Of a stretch of DNA of 24,116 bases, positions 7,086 to 14,698 are shown in pieces. This stretch comes from CAYMUB01 sp964393545 (lineage in GTDB: Bacteria; Patescibacteriota; Microgenomatia; Daviesbacterales; UBA10151), in the NCBI GenBank assembly GCA_964393545.1, contig CAYMUB010000037.1, positions 1 through 24,116 of the forward strand, in the 5' to 3' direction. The position numbers and the translations under genes were made by a program. Under the pieces are notes generated by a model. That model did no database searches. It saw nothing but the letters and a program-made list of their open reading frames with translations, and had not been told where the DNA came from. Within the stretch, counting starts at the first letter, position 1, and every line of letters starts with the position of its first letter.

Positions 7086-8015
7086 CTCTTTTATTAGACT
7101 TTGTAAACTATCCCAATCATGGATGGAAACAGGAATTACCCTCTTTTTTGTCCTTGTTAATTTCTTAATCATTTTTTCCAATTCCTTTTTTTCAACAAGA
7201 TCTGATTTAGTAAGTAAGATTATTTCCTTCTTTTCCAAAAGTTTTGGGTTAAATTTTTTAAGTTCCTCATGGATAACCTTATAATCCTTAAAAGGATCTT
7301 CTGATTCAGCAGAAATACAATGTAAAAGTAAGGTCACTTTTTCAATATGTTTTAAAAACTTATGTCCTAGCCCGCGGCCCTTATTTGCCCCTTCAATTAA
7401 CCCTGGAATATCAGCAATTACATGATTATTCAATACACCCAAGTTAGGTTCTAAAGTAGTAAAAGGATAATCCCCTACTTTGGCATTGGCATTTGTGATC
7501 TCATTTAAGATAGAACTTTTCCCGGCATTTGGTAACCCAATTAAGCCAAAATCAGCAATTAATTTAAGCTTGATATTTAGCTTTTTTTCCTGACCATGAA
7601 GTCCTGATTGTGCATATCTGGGAGTTGTGTTTGTGGAGGATTTAAAGGCTGCATTTCCTTGTCCGCCCAAACCTCCCTTGGTAATTAGTATTTTTTGGTT
7701 AAGTTCATTCAGTTCTGTTTCTATATTATTCTGATCAATTAAAACAGTTCCTAAAGGCATTGTCAGGTTTAAGTCTTTTCCGCCTGCTCCAGTTTTTTTG
7801 TTCCTGTCCCCCATCTCACCCTTTTGGGCCTCGTAAACAGTATTAGGGATAAAAAAACTTAAAGCATAAATGTCTGAGGTGGTTTCAATATAGACATCCC
7901 CACCTTTGCCTCCATCACCTCCGTCAGGACCACCCCTGGTTTTCCCATAAAAAGACACCCTGCCTGCTCCCCCATGCCCTCCTTTTATAATAATATCTAC
8001 TTCATCAACCAACAT
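7077..8015 (-). CDS. obgE: Obg GTPase
   Basis: Obg is a ribosome-associated GTPase that acts in large-subunit assembly and stress control. The glycine-rich Obg fold covers about residues 1-155, including GGHGGAG and GGPDGGDGGKGG. The G domain follows with G1 GLPNAGKS (160-167), the switch threonines T186/T187, G3 DIPG (202-205) and G4 TKSD (269-272). At 312 residues it ends just after the G domain and lacks the optional C-terminal OCT domain. The ATG at 8015 is preceded by AT-rich DNA with a TATA-like stretch a few bases upstream. It is divergent from the ferredoxin gene. Its stop codon lies in the right copy of the 22-bp repeat. Confidence 0.95.
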   Translation of the reverse strand: MLVDEVDIIIKGGHGGAGRVSFYGKTRGGPDGGDGGKGGDVYIETTSDIYALSFFIPNTVYEAQKGEMGDRNKKTGAGGKDLNLTMPLGTVLIDQNNIETELNELNQKILITKGGLGGQGNAAFKSSTNTTPRYAQSGLHGQEKKLNIKLKLIADFGLIGLPNAGKSSILNEITNANAKVGDYPFTTLEPNLGVLNNHVIADIPGLIEGANKGRGLGHKFLKHIEKVTLLLHCISAESEDPFKDYKVIHEELKKFNPKLLEKKEIILLTKSDLVEKKELEKMIKKLTRTKKRVIPVSIHDWDSLQSLIKEIS

Positions 8016-8052
8016 AGGTGTATATTATGACTATCCTAAAAGGATTAAGCAA
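8016..8052 (+). promoter_or_regulatory. Divergent promoter region of obg and ferredoxin, with Shine-Dalgarno
   Basis: This 37-base gap serves two divergent genes. TATATT (8021-8026) can act as a -10 box for the plus strand. AAGGA (8040-8044) is a Shine-Dalgarno sequence 8 bases before the ATG at 8053, and it lies in a small palindrome, ATCCT (8033-8037) with AGGAT (8041-8045). Confidence 0.4.
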
Positions 8053-8349
8053 ATGAAAGAAGGACAACCACAAACAGCTATCTATGTTTGCCAAGGTTTT
8101 GAATGCAGTAAAAAAGGATCTGCCAGAGTAGAAGGAGAGCTGAAAGATAGGTTTGAAGAAACACCGGGTATTGAAGTTATTGGAACTGGCTGTTTGAAAA
8201 GATGTCAGTGGGCTCCATGTGTACGGGTAATTTTTAGAGATAGGAATAATCAGTTGACTGGAAGCCGAAATTTTTTTAAAGTAGACGAAACCATTTTATT
8301 TAGAATAAGAAATTCCACAGAAGATATTATTAATGAAGTTTTAAAATGA
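8053..8349 (+). CDS. Thioredoxin-like [2Fe-2S] ferredoxin
   Basis: This 98-residue protein has the thioredoxin-like ferredoxin pattern of the NuoE/COG3411 type. C13 and C18 (CQGFEC) form the first pair, and C47 and C51 (CLKRC) the second, with a further C56. It opens with a short beta strand (AIYVCQG) and has the GTGCL turn typical of the family. It is expected to be a small cytoplasmic electron carrier; the partner is unknown. Its stop overlaps the ATG of PEP carboxylase (ATGA, 4 bases), so the two are translationally coupled. A clear Shine-Dalgarno sequence precedes it, unlike most genes here. Confidence 0.82.
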   Translation: MKEGQPQTAIYVCQGFECSKKGSARVEGELKDRFEETPGIEVIGTGCLKRCQWAPCVRVIFRDRNNQLTGSRNFFKVDETILFRIRNSTEDIINEVLK

Positions 8350-9854
8350 AGCGGAAAATACCAGCCACTATGGCTACCCAGCATCCTGATCATGCCAGAG
8401 CCCCTTTTTGGCATAAGGAGGATGCTTTTATCAGTACTCAATTTGAAGCGGAAGAAACTTTTTTGACCTATTCAAAGTTAGGAATTGAGGAATACAAATG
8501 GGACTGGGAAGGAAAGCTGGTTGATGAGTCAATTTTAGAAAGATTATTCAGTAATCATTTTGACTTTTTTAAAAAACATCCTTTGGGTATTGATACTTTT
8601 TTAACTTTTAGATTACCAAATCCCAAGGTAGAAACAGAATTTAGAATAGGCAGAAGTTTAATGAACTTAGCATCAGCTGCCTCAGTTGCCAAACATTTTA
8701 ATCTTCCCTCCCCTCCTTTGTTTGAGGTAATTTTACCGATGACCAAAACTGCAGAGGAAATGTTAGACATCCAGGAAGCTTATCAGCAAATGCATTTATT
8801 AACCCATCCTTTGTATAGATTAGAAAATATTTTAACGAACCTTAGGATTATTCCTTTATTTGAAGATGTTGACACTATTATTAACTCTGATCAAATTTTA
8901 GAAAAATATTTACTGCTTTGTCAAAAAAGATTTGGCAGAATCCCGCCATATATGCGTCCATATGTGGCCCGTTCAGATCCGGCATTAAATTTTGGGATTG
9001 TCCCTACAGTTTTAGCAATTAAGATTGCTTTATCCAGATATAGGAATTTAGAAAAGAAATTAGGAATAAAGCTTTATCCAATTATTGGGGCAGCTTGTTT
9101 GCCTTTTAGAGGAGGTTTGGATCCTTTGCACATTGATCAATTTGTAAAAGAATATGCAGGAATCAGAACCACTACTATTCAAAGTGCTTTTAGATATGAC
9201 TTTTCAAAACAGGAAGTTAAAAAAGCAATTGCTAAACTTAAACAACTGCTTCCTTTGCAAAACCCGGTTGGAATTTCATCTGATGAAGAAGAAATAATCC
9301 AAAAATTAATTATCCCCTTTAAAACTTATTATCAGGAGGTAATGGAAAAGATAGCGCCACTGATAAATAAGGTAGCTTTGTATTTGCCAAAAAGACGGGA
9401 AAGGGTTCAACATACTGGGCTATTTGGTTATTCAAGAGGGGTTGGAAAAGTAAAACTTCCCAGAGCGATAGGTTTTTGCGGATCTCTTTATTCAATTGGT
9501 ATTCCCCCGGAACTTATCGGTACTGGCAGGGGTTTAAAAAAGGCCAAGGAGCAGGGTTATTTAAGCATACTGGAAAAACACTATAGATATTTAAAAAAGG
9601 ATTTAGACCGGGCTGGCAGATATTTAAATAGGGATAACCTGCAAAGATTAAGCAAAAACTCAAATATCTGGAAAAAAGTAATTGAAGATGTTAAAGAAAT
9701 AGAAATTACTTTGAGCATCACTCTTGGACCAAAAACAAAAGAGGAAATTCAGCATCAGCTGTTAACTTCAAAAATATATCAGCAGATTGAATCTTCAAAA
9801 GATCCAGCCAATAATATTAGCCAAGCAGCAATACTTAGAAAAAGTTTAGGCTAG
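8346..9854 (+). CDS. ppcA: Archaeal-type phosphoenolpyruvate carboxylase
   Basis: The enzyme adds bicarbonate to phosphoenolpyruvate to give oxaloacetate and phosphate. At 502 residues it has the length of the archaeal type, about half that of the classical bacterial enzyme. The family signature MATQHPDHA is at residues 9-17. A conserved C-terminal block from LPRAIGFCGS to the glycine-rich PPELIGTGRG lies at 371-396. Archaeal-type enzymes also occur in scattered bacteria such as some Clostridia and lactic acid bacteria. The ATG overlaps the ferredoxin stop. Its 3' end overlaps the convergent VTT gene by 20 bases. It probably supplies oxaloacetate or aspartate for biosynthesis. Confidence 0.92.
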   Translation: MKRKIPATMATQHPDHARAPFWHKEDAFISTQFEAEETFLTYSKLGIEEYKWDWEGKLVDESILERLFSNHFDFFKKHPLGIDTFLTFRLPNPKVETEFRIGRSLMNLASAASVAKHFNLPSPPLFEVILPMTKTAEEMLDIQEAYQQMHLLTHPLYRLENILTNLRIIPLFEDVDTIINSDQILEKYLLLCQKRFGRIPPYMRPYVARSDPALNFGIVPTVLAIKIALSRYRNLEKKLGIKLYPIIGAACLPFRGGLDPLHIDQFVKEYAGIRTTTIQSAFRYDFSKQEVKKAIAKLKQLLPLQNPVGISSDEEEIIQKLIIPFKTYYQEVMEKIAPLINKVALYLPKRRERVQHTGLFGYSRGVGKVKLPRAIGFCGSLYSIGIPPELIGTGRGLKKAKEQGYLSILEKHYRYLKKDLDRAGRYLNRDNLQRLSKNSNIWKKVIEDVKEIEITLSITLGPKTKEEIQHQLLTSKIYQQIESSKDPANNISQAAILRKSLG

Positions 9855-10281
9855 CAGATAGCAACCAAAGCAGGATATACCAGCCTGCTTTACCAATCAA
9901 AAACCAGGTAAAAAATCTGTTTGTTTTAATTTTATAAAAGCCAGCCAGAAAAATTAATGAGTCACCTAAAAAAGGAATTCCTGATAAAAGCAGGGAGTAT
10001 TGTCCATACTTTGAAAAAAGCTGTTCGGCAATAATATGCTTAGGGGGTTTTTGGGGACTATTTCTGGAAAAGATTTCTCTGCCCTTAAGACCCATCCAAA
10101 AAATGAAAGCAGTACCAATCACATCTCCTAAACTGGCAACCACCAGAACAATGATTGGATTAAAACCACTTCTGATTAAACCCAAGATAATACCATCTAA
10201 AGGGATGGGAATAGGAGTGGGGGCAAGTATAGCCAGCAGGATCAGTAAAATATAACCACCAATATTGTGAGTCAGGTGCAT
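9835..10281 (-). CDS. VTT/DedA-like small membrane protein
   Basis: This 148-residue membrane protein has three or four hydrophobic segments and resembles the VTT (SNARE-associated, DedA/YqaA) family of putative lipid scramblases and transporters. Visible family features are a Pro-rich re-entrant loop near the start (PTPIPIPLDGI), the turn ASLGDVIGTAFIFWMGLKGRE, and the block FLGDSLIFLAGFYKIKTNRF followed by GKAGWY. It overlaps the end of ppcA by 20 bases in convergent orientation. The start at 10281 is supported by a TATACT box 7 bases upstream. The substrate is unknown. Confidence 0.75.
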   Translation of the reverse strand: MHLTHNIGGYILLILLAILAPTPIPIPLDGIILGLIRSGFNPIIVLVVASLGDVIGTAFIFWMGLKGREIFSRNSPQKPPKHIIAEQLFSKYGQYSLLLSGIPFLGDSLIFLAGFYKIKTNRFFTWFLIGKAGWYILLWLLSASLNFF

Positions 10282-10305
10282 ATTAGTTAGTATATAATAT
10301 AAAGC
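10282..10305. promoter_or_regulatory. Overlapping divergent promoters without leaders
   Basis: The 24-base gap contains TATACT on the minus strand (10289-10294), 7 bases from the VTT start, and TATAAT on the plus strand (10293-10298), 7 bases from the cupin start. The two -10 boxes share two bases. Both messages should be leaderless, and the two promoters can hardly be occupied at once. Confidence 0.6.
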
Positions 10306-10734
10306 ATGTCTGTTGATAAATCTAAATTTACTAATTCTTCTTATGTAAAAAGAATAGAAAAGCCCTGGGGTTATGAACTTATTTTCACTCCTGAATATCT
10401 GCCTTACACAGGAAAACTAATGCATGTTAAAGCAGGGACCAGACAAAGTTTACAAATTCATGATAAAAAAATTGAAACATATTATTTAGGATCTGGCAGG
10501 GGTGGAGTGATTATTGAAAATAATAAAGGAATCTTGGAGAAAATAGAATTTGAGAAAGAGGTGGGATACACTACCACAATAGGTCAAAAACACCGGATTT
10601 TTGCAATCACTGATTGTGACGTGATTGAGTTTTCTACTCCAGAGACAGGTAATACTTATAGATTAGAAGATGACTATTCCCGTTCAACAGAAACTGAGGA
10701 AATGCGGAAGCAACCAAACAGAGGCTGGAAATAA
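10306..10734 (+). CDS. Cupin, mannose-6-phosphate isomerase type II-like
   Basis: This single-domain cupin of 142 residues contains the KPWGYE signature (19-24) typical of the phosphomannose isomerase type II / sugar-phosphate cupins. Likely metal ligands are H52, E57 and H96. The first histidine of the classical HxH pair is Q50 here, which is common in this subgroup. The C terminus (ETGNTYRLEDDYSR) also matches the family. A role in sugar-nucleotide or mannose metabolism fits the neighbouring GT-C-like genes, but the exact reaction cannot be read from the sequence. The message looks leaderless. Confidence 0.75.
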   Translation: MSVDKSKFTNSSYVKRIEKPWGYELIFTPEYLPYTGKLMHVKAGTRQSLQIHDKKIETYYLGSGRGGVIIENNKGILEKIEFEKEVGYTTTIGQKHRIFAITDCDVIEFSTPETGNTYRLEDDYSRSTETEEMRKQPNRGWK

Positions 10735-10742
10735 GGTAAAAG

Positions 10743-12491
10743 CTAATTATCCGGGTTAGTAATCCAAAGATGGCAAAATTTTTCATTTGTTAAATCCTCA
10801 ACTTTAAAATCTGATAACCTTCTGGGATTAGGGTATCTATTTAGTTGATATGAATTGCAAAGGGATTCATTAATTATGTTATATACTCCCCCGCCATCCC
10901 TGGGATTGGCTATTTTAAAAGTATTGTTTTGATCTAATTTACACTTAACTGTTTGCTCTATAAAAATAACTTTATTTTCCAAATCATCCTGATTAATACT
11001 TTCACAATTATTAATAAACTTGATTCCATTATATTCATAGTTTTGAGATTTATAGACATTATTTATCTGTTTTATCTTACCTGCATCATTGTACAAACCA
11101 CTGTAGAAAACATAAGTATTAAAAGTATCAGCAGGTTGGGCAGTTATTACAATCACCTCTTTATTGCTGCTTTGATTTAACCTTTGAATATAGTTTACCA
11201 GTGTGCGTTTATGGTGATACCAGCCCATGCTTTTCTCAAAAGGGGTTCTATACCAATACATGATTAAGAAATACAAAACTGAAAGAACATAAACGAAAAT
11301 CAGTAAAATCAAAAAAACCTTTTTAAATTTTCTAAATTTGTCATACAAAAATACTATTCCCCATCCGGTAATGCCTGTTAAAAGCGGGTAAGCCAAACCA
11401 GCCCTTAATGTATAAATAGTGTCACCGGTTATTTTAAAAGCTGCTGGTAAAATAGAGATTGCAACCAGGCTTAAAAGAAATAGCCCGTTTGGTAAAACAG
11501 TGCCCAAAGCAATCAGGCCAATAATTAAGAAAGGAAAATCAATTAAGTAGTTATAAGCATGGTTTGAAGTGTAGTAGATATCAGTACTGCCAGTGCTTTT
11601 AACATATAAAAAAACCGGATTTAAAAATCCCAAATACTTTTCTGTCAGAATATTTGCCTGGACAGTATATCTGTTGATGGTAGTATCTCTTACCAGAGGT
11701 ATATCTAAAGAAACTCTTCTTTGTTCATCTACCTGACTTTTTATCTCATTTGGATCTATGCCTATTTCTTTAATTCTCCGTCCGGCATAAGAATTAGTTA
11801 GCAATAAGATATACCCACTCATTACTAAGGTAACTATTCCCAGCATGACAAAAGTAAATTTTAAATAATGATTTTTGAATTTATAGAAGTTATATAAAAT
11901 TCCCCACAGAATGATAAAAGGTAAAATTGGTTTTGTGCCAAAATAGAAAAGTGATCCTATTATAGAAAATACTGTTCCACCAAATAAATTTAGTTTGTAA
12001 GAAAAATTTTTGGTGTATAAATAGGCAGCTGCCAAATAAAAAGTATAGGAAAATGTAGTAAAGTAAGCTGTCCTGCCAAAATGTATTTCCCAGGGATTAA
12101 CTGCTAAAAGCAGTCCTGTTAGTAGTCCTACCCTGGATGATTTAGAGAGATTCTCTAAAAGCTTTCCGCCAAAGAAAACTATTCCAATAGAGGCTAAGAC
12201 AAAGGGGATTTTTGAGGCCACCATATTTAAGGGAAAAATCATCATCCAGGGGGCTACAATAAAAGATCCTAACTCTCCATAAACACAATTTCCCTGACAA
12301 GAATTATTAGTGCTGAATATTCCTGCTACGGTTCCAGGAGATTGAAAACCAGTTTTAGCCAGTGATTTGGCGTTAATTATCTCATGTAACTCATCATCAT
12401 GACTTATACCAACTGGATTTAAATCCAGTCTGTAAGTTCTCAAAATAAAAGCTAAAAACAGAATTAAAATCCAAGTCAGTTTATATCTCAT
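10743..12491 (-). CDS. GT-C fold membrane glycosyltransferase, PMT/ArnT-like
   Basis: This 582-residue polytopic membrane protein has about ten to twelve hydrophobic segments. It starts with a helix followed by the first outer loop LNPVGISHDDELHE, where the acidic D32-D33-E34 matches the catalytic-loop position of GT-C enzymes that use polyprenyl-phosphate sugars. The C-terminal 150 residues form a soluble extracytoplasmic domain with several cysteines. It probably moves a sugar onto protein, lipid or cell-surface polymer outside the membrane; acceptor and sugar are unknown. Its ATG lies 1 base after the stop of the S41 protein gene, so the two are co-transcribed and probably translationally coupled. 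Confidence 0.8.
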   Translation of the reverse strand: MRYKLTWILILFLAFILRTYRLDLNPVGISHDDELHEIINAKSLAKTGFQSPGTVAGIFSTNNSCQGNCVYGELGSFIVAPWMMIFPLNMVASKIPFVLASIGIVFFGGKLLENLSKSSRVGLLTGLLLAVNPWEIHFGRTAYFTTFSYTFYLAAAYLYTKNFSYKLNLFGGTVFSIIGSLFYFGTKPILPFIILWGILYNFYKFKNHYLKFTFVMLGIVTLVMSGYILLLTNSYAGRRIKEIGIDPNEIKSQVDEQRRVSLDIPLVRDTTINRYTVQANILTEKYLGFLNPVFLYVKSTGSTDIYYTSNHAYNYLIDFPFLIIGLIALGTVLPNGLFLLSLVAISILPAAFKITGDTIYTLRAGLAYPLLTGITGWGIVFLYDKFRKFKKVFLILLIFVYVLSVLYFLIMYWYRTPFEKSMGWYHHKRTLVNYIQRLNQSSNKEVIVITAQPADTFNTYVFYSGLYNDAGKIKQINNVYKSQNYEYNGIKFINNCESINQDDLENKVIFIEQTVKCKLDQNNTFKIANPRDGGGVYNIINESLCNSYQLNRYPNPRRLSDFKVEDLTNEKFCHLWITNPDN

Positions 12492-12492
12492 G

Positions 12493-13737
12493 TTAGTAAA
12501 GACTTTTCACAGCCTCTATTAGTTCTTGATTTCTAAAGTATGAAAATAGCTCTGATTCCCAGTTAGGGGTTTTAATGTTTATATCCGGATCAACTCCTCT
12601 GCCTTCAATTGGTTGATTGTCATCTCTTAAAGTGATGGAGTGAACTAAAAATAAAGAGTATTTATTTGTCTTATCAAATTGATTATCAATAGGAAAAACT
12701 CTTTCAACAGTTCCCCAGCCCTTGGTGGGTATACCAATCACCACGCCGATACGATATTTCTTAAAAGATGAGGCAATTATTTCTGCTGAGGATTGAGTTT
12801 GGTTATCTACCAGCATCACTATTTGTTTATATTTGGATATTGAAGCTAATTTTTCAGTAGGAGTTTTAAACGGCAAATAATCATTTTTATGATAAAAATC
12901 AAAAGCCAGTTGGTTTTTACCAATAAAATTCCCTAAGTAATAAGAGGTGCTGTCTATTTGTCCACCCAAATTTCCTCTCAAATCAAATATTAAGGTTGAA
13001 ACAGCATTATTTTTGTAAGCATCAAAGACCCTTAAAAACTCGTCATAAGAAGTTGGAGAGAATTTTTTAAAAAGGAAATATAAAATGTCTGGTTGGATAA
13101 TTTTTCCAAATATTGTTGGTTCAACTCCTTTTTGGTCATATAAAACCTTACTGTCTTTTTGGGTCAGCACATCTTTGGCATAAGTAAGTTGCTTTAATTC
13201 CTCGGGAGACTTAGTTGTTTTGATTTTTTCCTGAAAAGCTTGTGCAACAGCTGCCTGAGAAGCACCCTTATTCACCCCTAAGTCTTTATAAAGATCTTTT
13301 TGTGGATCAATATTTTCTACAGTATTTTTTAACTGAACCTCTTGTTTTTCGGTAAACAAACCTGACCTGTTATTTGGACTTAAGGAAGCAATAACTGTTC
13401 CCACCAGTTGAGAAACAAATTTATTTCTTTTCTCCTCATCCATGCTTTTTGTAGAGCTTAGTACTGCTTTAATCATCATATTCTTGTTTTCAAATTTTGA
13501 TACAATCCCTCCCTGGTTTTTTTCAAAAGATAATTTAAAAAGTTCTAAAAGTTGGCTATCTGAGATGTTATCCCAGTAATTTTCCTGTATTTTGTCATAA
13601 ACTTCAGAAATAAATGCCTCAGGGGTATTTTTCTCAAATTGTAAACCCTCAGTCTTATTGGATGGTTTAAAGTATGAATGACCAAATCCAATACCGATAG
13701 AAAAAATGATCAGAAAAAGTAAAAACCGCTTGTACAT
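12493..13737 (-). CDS. S41-family protease-like protein with degenerate J-domain
   Basis: The product of 414 residues has an N-terminal membrane anchor (about 4-20) that should place it outside the membrane. Residues 228-390 form an S41 (C-terminal processing protease) core with DLRGNLGG (252-259) and the nucleophile block QSSAEI, in which S316 aligns with the catalytic serine. The usual lysine position in the T-x-G-K-G motif is W341, and a lysine (K339) sits two residues earlier; the usual Gln is E345. Between the N-terminal helical region and the core, where a PDZ domain normally sits, residues 148-204 look like a J-domain (DLYKDLGVNKGAS ... AKDVLTQKDSKVLYDQKG) without HPD. It heads an operon with the GT-C gene. 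Confidence 0.8.
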   Translation of the reverse strand: MYKRFLLFLIIFSIGIGFGHSYFKPSNKTEGLQFEKNTPEAFISEVYDKIQENYWDNISDSQLLELFKLSFEKNQGGIVSKFENKNMMIKAVLSSTKSMDEEKRNKFVSQLVGTVIASLSPNNRSGLFTEKQEVQLKNTVENIDPQKDLYKDLGVNKGASQAAVAQAFQEKIKTTKSPEELKQLTYAKDVLTQKDSKVLYDQKGVEPTIFGKIIQPDILYFLFKKFSPTSYDEFLRVFDAYKNNAVSTLIFDLRGNLGGQIDSTSYYLGNFIGKNQLAFDFYHKNDYLPFKTPTEKLASISKYKQIVMLVDNQTQSSAEIIASSFKKYRIGVVIGIPTKGWGTVERVFPIDNQFDKTNKYSLFLVHSITLRDDNQPIEGRGVDPDINIKTPNWESELFSYFRNQELIEAVKSLY

Positions 13738-13765
13738 ATCTTATTAAGTTAAGTATAATTCAAAT
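13738..13765. promoter_or_regulatory. Overlapping divergent promoters of the S41 and DUF475 genes
   Basis: TATAAT on the plus strand (13754-13759) is 6 bases from the DUF475 start, implying a leaderless message. TATACT on the minus strand (13752-13757) overlaps it by four bases and is 14 bases from the S41 start. The layout repeats that at 10282-10305. Confidence 0.55.
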
Positions 13766-14698
13766 ATGGATTTGTTGTCTATTGTCTTAATTATTTTAGG
13801 ATTAGTGCTTTTTGAAACAATAACTTCTATTGATAATGCCATCATCAATGCTGAAGTTTTGTCCACTATGAGCAAAAAAGCCCGCCAGTGGTTTTTGCTG
13901 TGGGGTCTTTTAATTGCTGTTTTTCTGGTTAGAGGTTTACTACCCTGGTTGATTGTGTGGGTTGTTAATCCTGCTTTGGGTCCGATAGGTGCTTTAACAG
14001 CGGCTTTAAGCAGTGATCCAAGAGTAATTGAATCAATCGGGAAGACTAAGCATATTTTGCTTGCAGGAGGAGGGATTTTTATGGTTTTTTTATTTTTTCA
14101 CTGGTTATTCCTGGAACCAAAACACTTTGGGTTAAAAGGAGAAAAATTTTTTCAAAGACATGGAGTTTGGTTTTATGCTGTGATTTCAATAATCTTGAGT
14201 ATTACAGTCTGGTTTGCCATAAAAGTAGATCCTTTAATGGCATTTGGAGCAGTGATCGGGTCTACTGCTTTTTTTATTACTCATGGTTTTAAAGAAAATG
14301 CAGAAAGATCAGAAGAGAATTTATTAAAAAAAGGTGTTCAATCCAGCCTGTCTGATTTTAGTAAAATATTTTATCTGGAAATTATAGATGCCACCTTTTC
14401 TATTGACGGGGTGATCGGAGCTTTTGCTTATACTCTTTCAGTGCCTTTAATTTTGATTGGAAATGGTATTGGGGCATTTGTGGTCAGACAATTAACTATG
14501 GGAAATATTGAAAGAATTAAAAATTATGTTTATTTAAAAAATGGGGCCATGTATTCTGTTTTGTGTTTAGGAATAATCATGCTGCTGGATAGTTTTGGTT
14601 TCCATATTCCTGCATGGTTTTCCCCGGTAATAACAGCTGCTATAGTAGGATATTTTTTCCTGGTTTCCAAACAGAAATTAAAATCTTCCACGGACTAA
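13766..14698 (+). CDS. DUF475/TerC-like integral membrane protein
   Basis: This 310-residue protein has about eight or nine hydrophobic segments and belongs to the DUF475 branch of the TerC-like superfamily. Two family motifs carry membrane acidic residues: FETITSIDNA near the start (E17, D23) and EIIDATFSIDGV (D208, D214). They are related in sequence, as expected for the internal repeat of this fold. TerC relatives are linked to metal-ion (manganese) export and to metallation of secreted proteins, so a metal transport role is plausible but not shown. Its last 21 bases overlap the convergent membrane-protein gene. Confidence 0.85.
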   Translation: MDLLSIVLIILGLVLFETITSIDNAIINAEVLSTMSKKARQWFLLWGLLIAVFLVRGLLPWLIVWVVNPALGPIGALTAALSSDPRVIESIGKTKHILLAGGGIFMVFLFFHWLFLEPKHFGLKGEKFFQRHGVWFYAVISIILSITVWFAIKVDPLMAFGAVIGSTAFFITHGFKENAERSEENLLKKGVQSSLSDFSKIFYLEIIDATFSIDGVIGAFAYTLSVPLILIGNGIGAFVVRQLTMGNIERIKNYVYLKNGAMYSVLCLGIIMLLDSFGFHIPAWFSPVITAAIVGYFFLVSKQKLKSSTD

